Shown here: in pieces, positions 57,885 to 61,236 of the stretch | How the letters are laid out: every line of letters starts with the position of its first letter | How positions within the stretch are numbered: position 1 is the stretch's first letter | Source of the DNA: Bacteroidota bacterium | GTDB taxonomy: Bacteria > Bacteroidota > Bacteroidia > Bacteroidales > CAIXZF01 | Reading direction: 5' to 3' | NCBI GenBank assembly: GCA_026391855.1 | Contig: JAPLDE010000252.1 | Location: 1 to 61,236 of the forward strand | DNA length: 61,236 bases | Position numbers and translations under genes: made by a program | Notes under the pieces: model-generated | Told to the model about the DNA's origin: nothing | The model's input: the letters and a program-made list of their open reading frames with translations, nothing else | The model's database searches: none

Positions 57885-59069
57885 CTATTCCACGTATAAT
57901 ACCAATCCTTTAAGATAAGCTCCTTCCGGGTGAAAAAGCCCGGCAGGGTGATCGGGCGACTGACTGAGATGTTGGACTATCCTGACATTCCGCCCAGCCT
58001 CGATAGCTGCAGCCATCACACTCGACTGAAAGGTGTTGCGGTCTATGGCCTGTGAGCAGGAAAAAGTGAACAGTATACCACCCGGGTTTATTTTTTTAAG
58101 CGCATTCAGATTGATGTTAATGTACCCCTTGATGGCTTTGGATCTCATCTCCTGATGTTTGGCAAAGGCCGGAGGATCAAGGATGATAAGGTCAAATCCC
58201 TGCTGTAATCCTTCAAGATACTGCTTTGCATCAGCGGCTATGGTCGAAAAGTTACTTTCTTCGAAACCATTTTTTTTCAGGTTTGCGGAGACAAGTTCAA
58301 TGGCCTTTTTCGAACTGTCGACTGCCTGGACAAAAGCGGCTCCGCCCCTCAACGCGTGAAGGCTGAAACCGCCCGAATAGCAAAAGACGTCAAGCACACG
58401 ACAACCCCTGGCGTAATGTTCCACCACCTTTCGGTTTTCACGCTGGTCAAGGAAAAATCCGGTCTTCTGCCCCTGAAGGTCTAACTGGTATAACAGCCCG
58501 TCCTCCACCAGGTCAACCGCAATGGCCTCTCCAAGGAGGAAATTGTCAATCAGCTCATAATCAACTGTTTCCGATAAGATCTCCGCGCTTTTCTCGTATA
58601 TAGCCTTTAGGCGCTCACCCATGACTTCTTTCAACATTATCGCAATTTCTTTCACAGCCAGGTGCATGCCCACACTGTGACACTGAATGACTGCCATGCC
58701 AGAATAATAATCGATGATCAGCCCGGGAAGCCCGTCCCCTTCACCATAAACCAGCCGGAAGGCTTCATTTTTCACAGGATCGGTCATTCCAAGCCTTTCC
58801 CTGTACTTGTAGGCCAGAGAAATTTTCTCTTTCCAGAAAGCCTGGTCGATTGGTAATCGTTTAAAAGAGAATAGCTTCAGGGCTATTGAGCCCGAAAGGG
58901 CATGCCCGGTCGCCAGGTAATCACCCCGTGATGAAAACACCTCGACGATGTCGCCTTCTTTGATTTTGCCATTTGCCCTGTCAATGGCCCCTGAAAAGAT
59001 CCACGGATGAAAACGTTTCACCGGAACTTCTTTCCCGGGCTTCAGAAAAATACTCGGATACGTTCCCAT
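57885..59069 (-). CDS. RlmI-like class I rRNA (cytosine) methyltransferase
   Basis: 394 residues. The N-terminal PUA domain binds RNA (RFHPWIFSGAIDRANGKIKE). A middle domain includes LVYGEGDGLPGLIIDYYSG. The C-terminal Rossmann methyltransferase has QKTGFFLDQRENRKVV, the SAM-binding VLDVFCYSGGFSLHAL and LIILDPPAFAKHQ. This is the layout of RlmI (YccW), which makes 5-methylcytosine in 23S rRNA. The exact target in Bacteroidota is inferred. It starts 3 bases after the stop of the small HMA protein. Confidence 0.9.
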   Translation of the reverse strand: MGTYPSIFLKPGKEVPVKRFHPWIFSGAIDRANGKIKEGDIVEVFSSRGDYLATGHALSGSIALKLFSFKRLPIDQAFWKEKISLAYKYRERLGMTDPVKNEAFRLVYGEGDGLPGLIIDYYSGMAVIQCHSVGMHLAVKEIAIMLKEVMGERLKAIYEKSAEILSETVDYELIDNFLLGEAIAVDLVEDGLLYQLDLQGQKTGFFLDQRENRKVVEHYARGCRVLDVFCYSGGFSLHALRGGAAFVQAVDSSKKAIELVSANLKKNGFEESNFSTIAADAKQYLEGLQQGFDLIILDPPAFAKHQEMRSKAIKGYININLNALKKINPGGILFTFSCSQAIDRNTFQSSVMAAAIEAGRNVRIVQHLSQSPDHPAGLFHPEGAYLKGLVLYVE

Positions 59070-59072
59070 CAG

Positions 59073-59288
59073 CTATTGTTGAAACAATTCAGCCTGATAG
59101 CCGGCTTCTTTCAGCAGGGAGATCACTTGACCGGCATCTAAAGCCTCACCTTCTACCGTCAACAAACGGTCTTTGTCGAAAATATCCACCTTCCATCCTG
59201 AAATACTGGGTTCACTGTCAAGGTATGGAGTGATGGCTGCCCTGCAACCATTGCATTTTACATTCGTCTTAAAAACCAGCTTTTGCAT
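59073..59288 (-). CDS. Heavy-metal-associated (HMA) domain protein
   Basis: 71 residues, a single ferredoxin-like HMA domain. The metal-binding pair is Cys12 and Cys15 in NVKCNGCRAAITPYL. The last residues give the usual ISLLKEAGYQAE. Such stand-alone domains are copper-chaperone-like, but no copper ATPase gene is nearby. It lies 3 bases before the RlmI-like gene, so they are probably co-transcribed. Confidence 0.85.
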   Translation of the reverse strand: MQKLVFKTNVKCNGCRAAITPYLDSEPSISGWKVDIFDKDRLLTVEGEALDAGQVISLLKEAGYQAELFQQ

Positions 59289-59345
59289 AATGTTCAGTTA
59301 ATTTTGCTTTACAATGCAACAACAATCCACCGGTTTACAAGACAA

Positions 59346-60557
59346 TTATTGTTTCAACATCTTGATCAACAATGTCTTATCTTTAGTTACCACCTGCAGG
59401 TAATACAATCCGGGCGTGAACCGGGCAGTTCCTATCAGCAGGGGTGAAGCCTGGTTATTAAGGGCAGACTGAAGTACCAGTTGCCCGTTGGCCTGGTAAC
59501 ACCTGATCTGTTGAATAACTTCGGAAGAGGGAAATGTCAGGTATGTCTGGCTGGTAAATGGGTTCGGAAAACAACGGAACTGATTGTCTTCTAAAGGATT
59601 AATTCCGATAGCAAACTGATTGATATACAGGGCATTGTTCAGGACAAGTTCACCATCCCAGTCATTTTTAACGATCACGTTATACCATCCCTGGGGTAAA
59701 CCGGAGAGATCAGCTGAAAACACGTAGATGGTTGAGTCGTTCACAGCAGACCAATGCAGAGGATAGTAATCCGTTCCGCCGGGTCCAACCATATGGACAA
59801 TAAAAAACCAGCATGTCGTGAAATGTGTTTGCGTACTATGAATCGTAAAATCAGCGTTGGGTGCTCCCTGAACGGTATCTGGATTTACCATGGTCAGGGC
59901 CGGATAAAAGGGATTCGGAGTAACGGTAAAGGAACTGGGCAGTGTCATGTTTCCGTCCAGCTGGTTCCAGACATTCGTGGAATAAAGCCCGGTAGGTTGA
60001 TTAAGCGGAATGAAGAAGTCAGCCAGCAGAATAGTGTCGTTTACCGGAGTGTAGGAAAATGCCGATATGAGGGATGAACCCTGGTTGAACCACACTGACT
60101 GACTGGCCTGCTGAAAACTGGTATTTTGTCCGCTGATGGAAACGGTCAGCAGTTGAGCCTGATGCGCATTATCAGGGTTTACGGAAACGAGCTGGGGAGG
60201 ATTGCCCCCTGGTGCCAGGAAAAAAGAGGCGGGCAGCCAGATCATACCGTCTACGTCATCATACACATTTACATCATAATATCCCGGGGGATCACCATAG
60301 TTAAATCCAAACTGGGCAATGAGAAGGTCTGGCCCGGTGACAGTGATGGATGTGGGAAATTTATAGGTACTGCTTCCCTGGCTAAACCAGACCGCGGTGC
60401 TGGTTCCCTGGTTGAAATAGGTATTCTGACCACTGACAGCAACCTGCAGCGTCTGGTTTTGCAATGCCATATTCGGATTTACCGAAGTGAGCACCTGTGC
60501 CTGAAGAATGGAAAACCAGGAAAAGACCAGGATTAGTAAGGAAATTTTCTTCATCAT
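59346..60557 (-). CDS. T9SS substrate with three IPT/TIG-like repeats
   Basis: 403 residues. A signal peptide (ISLLILVFSWFSILQAQ) is followed by three beta-sandwich repeats of about 100 residues, starting SVNPNMALQNQTLQVAVSG, SVNPDNAHQAQLLTVSISG and MVNPDTVQGAPNADFTI. Repeats one and two share VWF.QGSS and end in a proline-rich hinge. The third diverges. The C-terminus is a T9SS type A sorting domain (CFPNPFTSQTYLTFPSSE, FTPGLYYLQVVTKDKTLLIK). A surface adhesin-like role is possible. It begins 24 bases after the stop of the TPR gene. Confidence 0.83.
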   Translation of the reverse strand: MMKKISLLILVFSWFSILQAQVLTSVNPNMALQNQTLQVAVSGQNTYFNQGTSTAVWFSQGSSTYKFPTSITVTGPDLLIAQFGFNYGDPPGYYDVNVYDDVDGMIWLPASFFLAPGGNPPQLVSVNPDNAHQAQLLTVSISGQNTSFQQASQSVWFNQGSSLISAFSYTPVNDTILLADFFIPLNQPTGLYSTNVWNQLDGNMTLPSSFTVTPNPFYPALTMVNPDTVQGAPNADFTIHSTQTHFTTCWFFIVHMVGPGGTDYYPLHWSAVNDSTIYVFSADLSGLPQGWYNVIVKNDWDGELVLNNALYINQFAIGINPLEDNQFRCFPNPFTSQTYLTFPSSEVIQQIRCYQANGQLVLQSALNNQASPLLIGTARFTPGLYYLQVVTKDKTLLIKMLKQ

Positions 60558-60581
60558 ATTACAAAAGTAATGAATTTCTTA

Positions 60582-61236
60582 TCAATGTGCATGTTCATTC
60601 TTAAAATCATCCTTTCTCACCCAAAGGGCATCCAGGCAGAGTTGGGTGTTGAAATCCCGTTTTTCTTTCAACGATTTTTTAAACACTGCCCAAAGCCATT
60701 TCTTGTCATCCAGTATATAACCGGCATATCTGGCGAGCCCGGCATCATTCAGCTTTTCCAGATAAACATTGGCTCTTGTCCTGAGAATAAGGTAAACACT
60801 CGGCTTGTATCTCTCCTGGTCACAAGAGGTATCCACTTTGCAAAGGGCTTTATAGGCAGCATCTAATTGCTTGCTGTTAAACCTGACAGCAGCCAGGTTC
60901 AGCCATGCATCGTTGAAATGGGGCGATTCCTTCACCGCCTGTTCGAAATACTTTACTGACTGCCCCGTGTCCCCTTTGATCACATAAGCGGTACCCAGGT
61001 TATTCAATACATGAGGATGAAAAGGACATAGTTCCCAGGCCCGGTAAAACGAGGCAAAGGCGGCATCCATCTGTCCAAGGTTGTAAAAAGCCATTCCCCG
61101 GTACCAGGCCAGCGGTGTGGAGATAGGGTCGAACCGGTACCATTGGTTCTCTGCCTGGTTTAACTCGTACACTGAAGACTCCCACCGGCTTTGAGCCCGG
61201 GCCTCAAACGCCAGCCTCGTGTGTATCTCGGACCGG
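60582..61236 (-). CDS. TPR protein, C-terminal part, 5-prime end beyond the window
   Basis: The frame stays open from base 61236 to the stop at 60582; a GTG at 61172 is internal, not a real start. The visible 217 codons hold tetratricopeptide repeats (PLAWYRGMAFYNLGQMDAAF, HPHVLNNLGTAYVIKGDTGQ, SPHFNDAWLNLAAVRFNSKQ). The motif STPLAWYRGMAFYNLG resembles the C-terminal TPR tail of Bacteroidota O-antigen ligase-like proteins, which is a tentative assignment because the membrane part is not in view. The 403-residue T9SS protein follows 24 bases later. Confidence 0.75.
   Translation of the reverse strand, partial: RSEIHTRLAFEARAQSRWESSVYELNQAENQWYRFDPISTPLAWYRGMAFYNLGQMDAAFASFYRAWELCPFHPHVLNNLGTAYVIKGDTGQSVKYFEQAVKESPHFNDAWLNLAAVRFNSKQLDAAYKALCKVDTSCDQERYKPSVYLILRTRANVYLEKLNDAGLARYAGYILDDKKWLWAVFKKSLKEKRDFNTQLCLDALWVRKDDFKNEHAH

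Overview
The window looks like chromosomal DNA of a member of the Bacteroidota, most likely an anaerobic, Bacteroidales-like bacterium. The evidence is a set of type IX secretion (T9SS) substrates with C-terminal sorting domains, a PorV/PorQ-family outer-membrane protein, a SusC-style TonB receptor, DUF3098, DUF3109 and DUF3857 families, an RprX/RprY-like two-component pair, and promoter boxes of the TAnnTTTG type. No tRNA, rRNA, CRISPR array or insertion sequence was seen. Most of the window is ordinary core genome.

Region by region. 1-4260 is visibly AT-rich and accessory-like: a partial secreted protein cut by the window start, a large putative outer-membrane barrel protein, then about 0.8 kb with no convincing gene. 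4262-9191 (minus strand) carries an AlkZ-like DNA glycosylase and a three-gene unit of two small coiled-coil membrane proteins plus a beta-propeller T9SS substrate whose signal peptide lies in another frame. 9289-14456 (plus) is the F1Fo ATP synthase cluster atpBEFHAG without the beta and epsilon genes, closed by a hairpin terminator. 14549-17675 holds an ankyrin-repeat protein, a 31-codon small ORF, a DUF2231 membrane protein, an exported lipoprotein rubrerythrin and a DUF3109 protein. 17677-24565 is an alpha-2-macroglobulin gene broken by a 5-bp tandem duplication, preceded by a DUF3108 protein. 24763-27515 is leucyl-tRNA synthetase, split into two ORFs.

27610-32127 (plus) is a compact housekeeping run: ftsX, DUF3098, uppP, truB, queA, ispD. 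32142-35782 holds a glycosyltransferase with a flippase-like membrane protein, ruvC, a HIT protein and greA. 35879-44862 (minus) is a three-gene operon: TonB-dependent receptor, a very large secreted protein, and a PorV/PorQ protein. 45142-53880 contains a Ycf48-like lipoprotein, dnaG, two DUF3857/transglutaminase-like paralogs, tadA and pgi. 54028-61236 contains a beta-helix secreted protein, a histidine kinase/response regulator pair, an RlmI-like methyltransferase, a small HMA protein, a repeat-containing T9SS substrate, and the C-terminal part of a TPR protein cut by the window end.

The main points for a second look are three apparent reading-frame breaks (T9SS propeller protein, alpha-2-macroglobulin, LeuRS), an alpha-2-macroglobulin that lacks the thioester glutamine, a rubrerythrin with a lipoprotein signal, a three-way-junction RNA candidate between atpE and atpF, the TonB/secreted/PorV trio, and short ORFs in front of the DUF2231 gene and queA.
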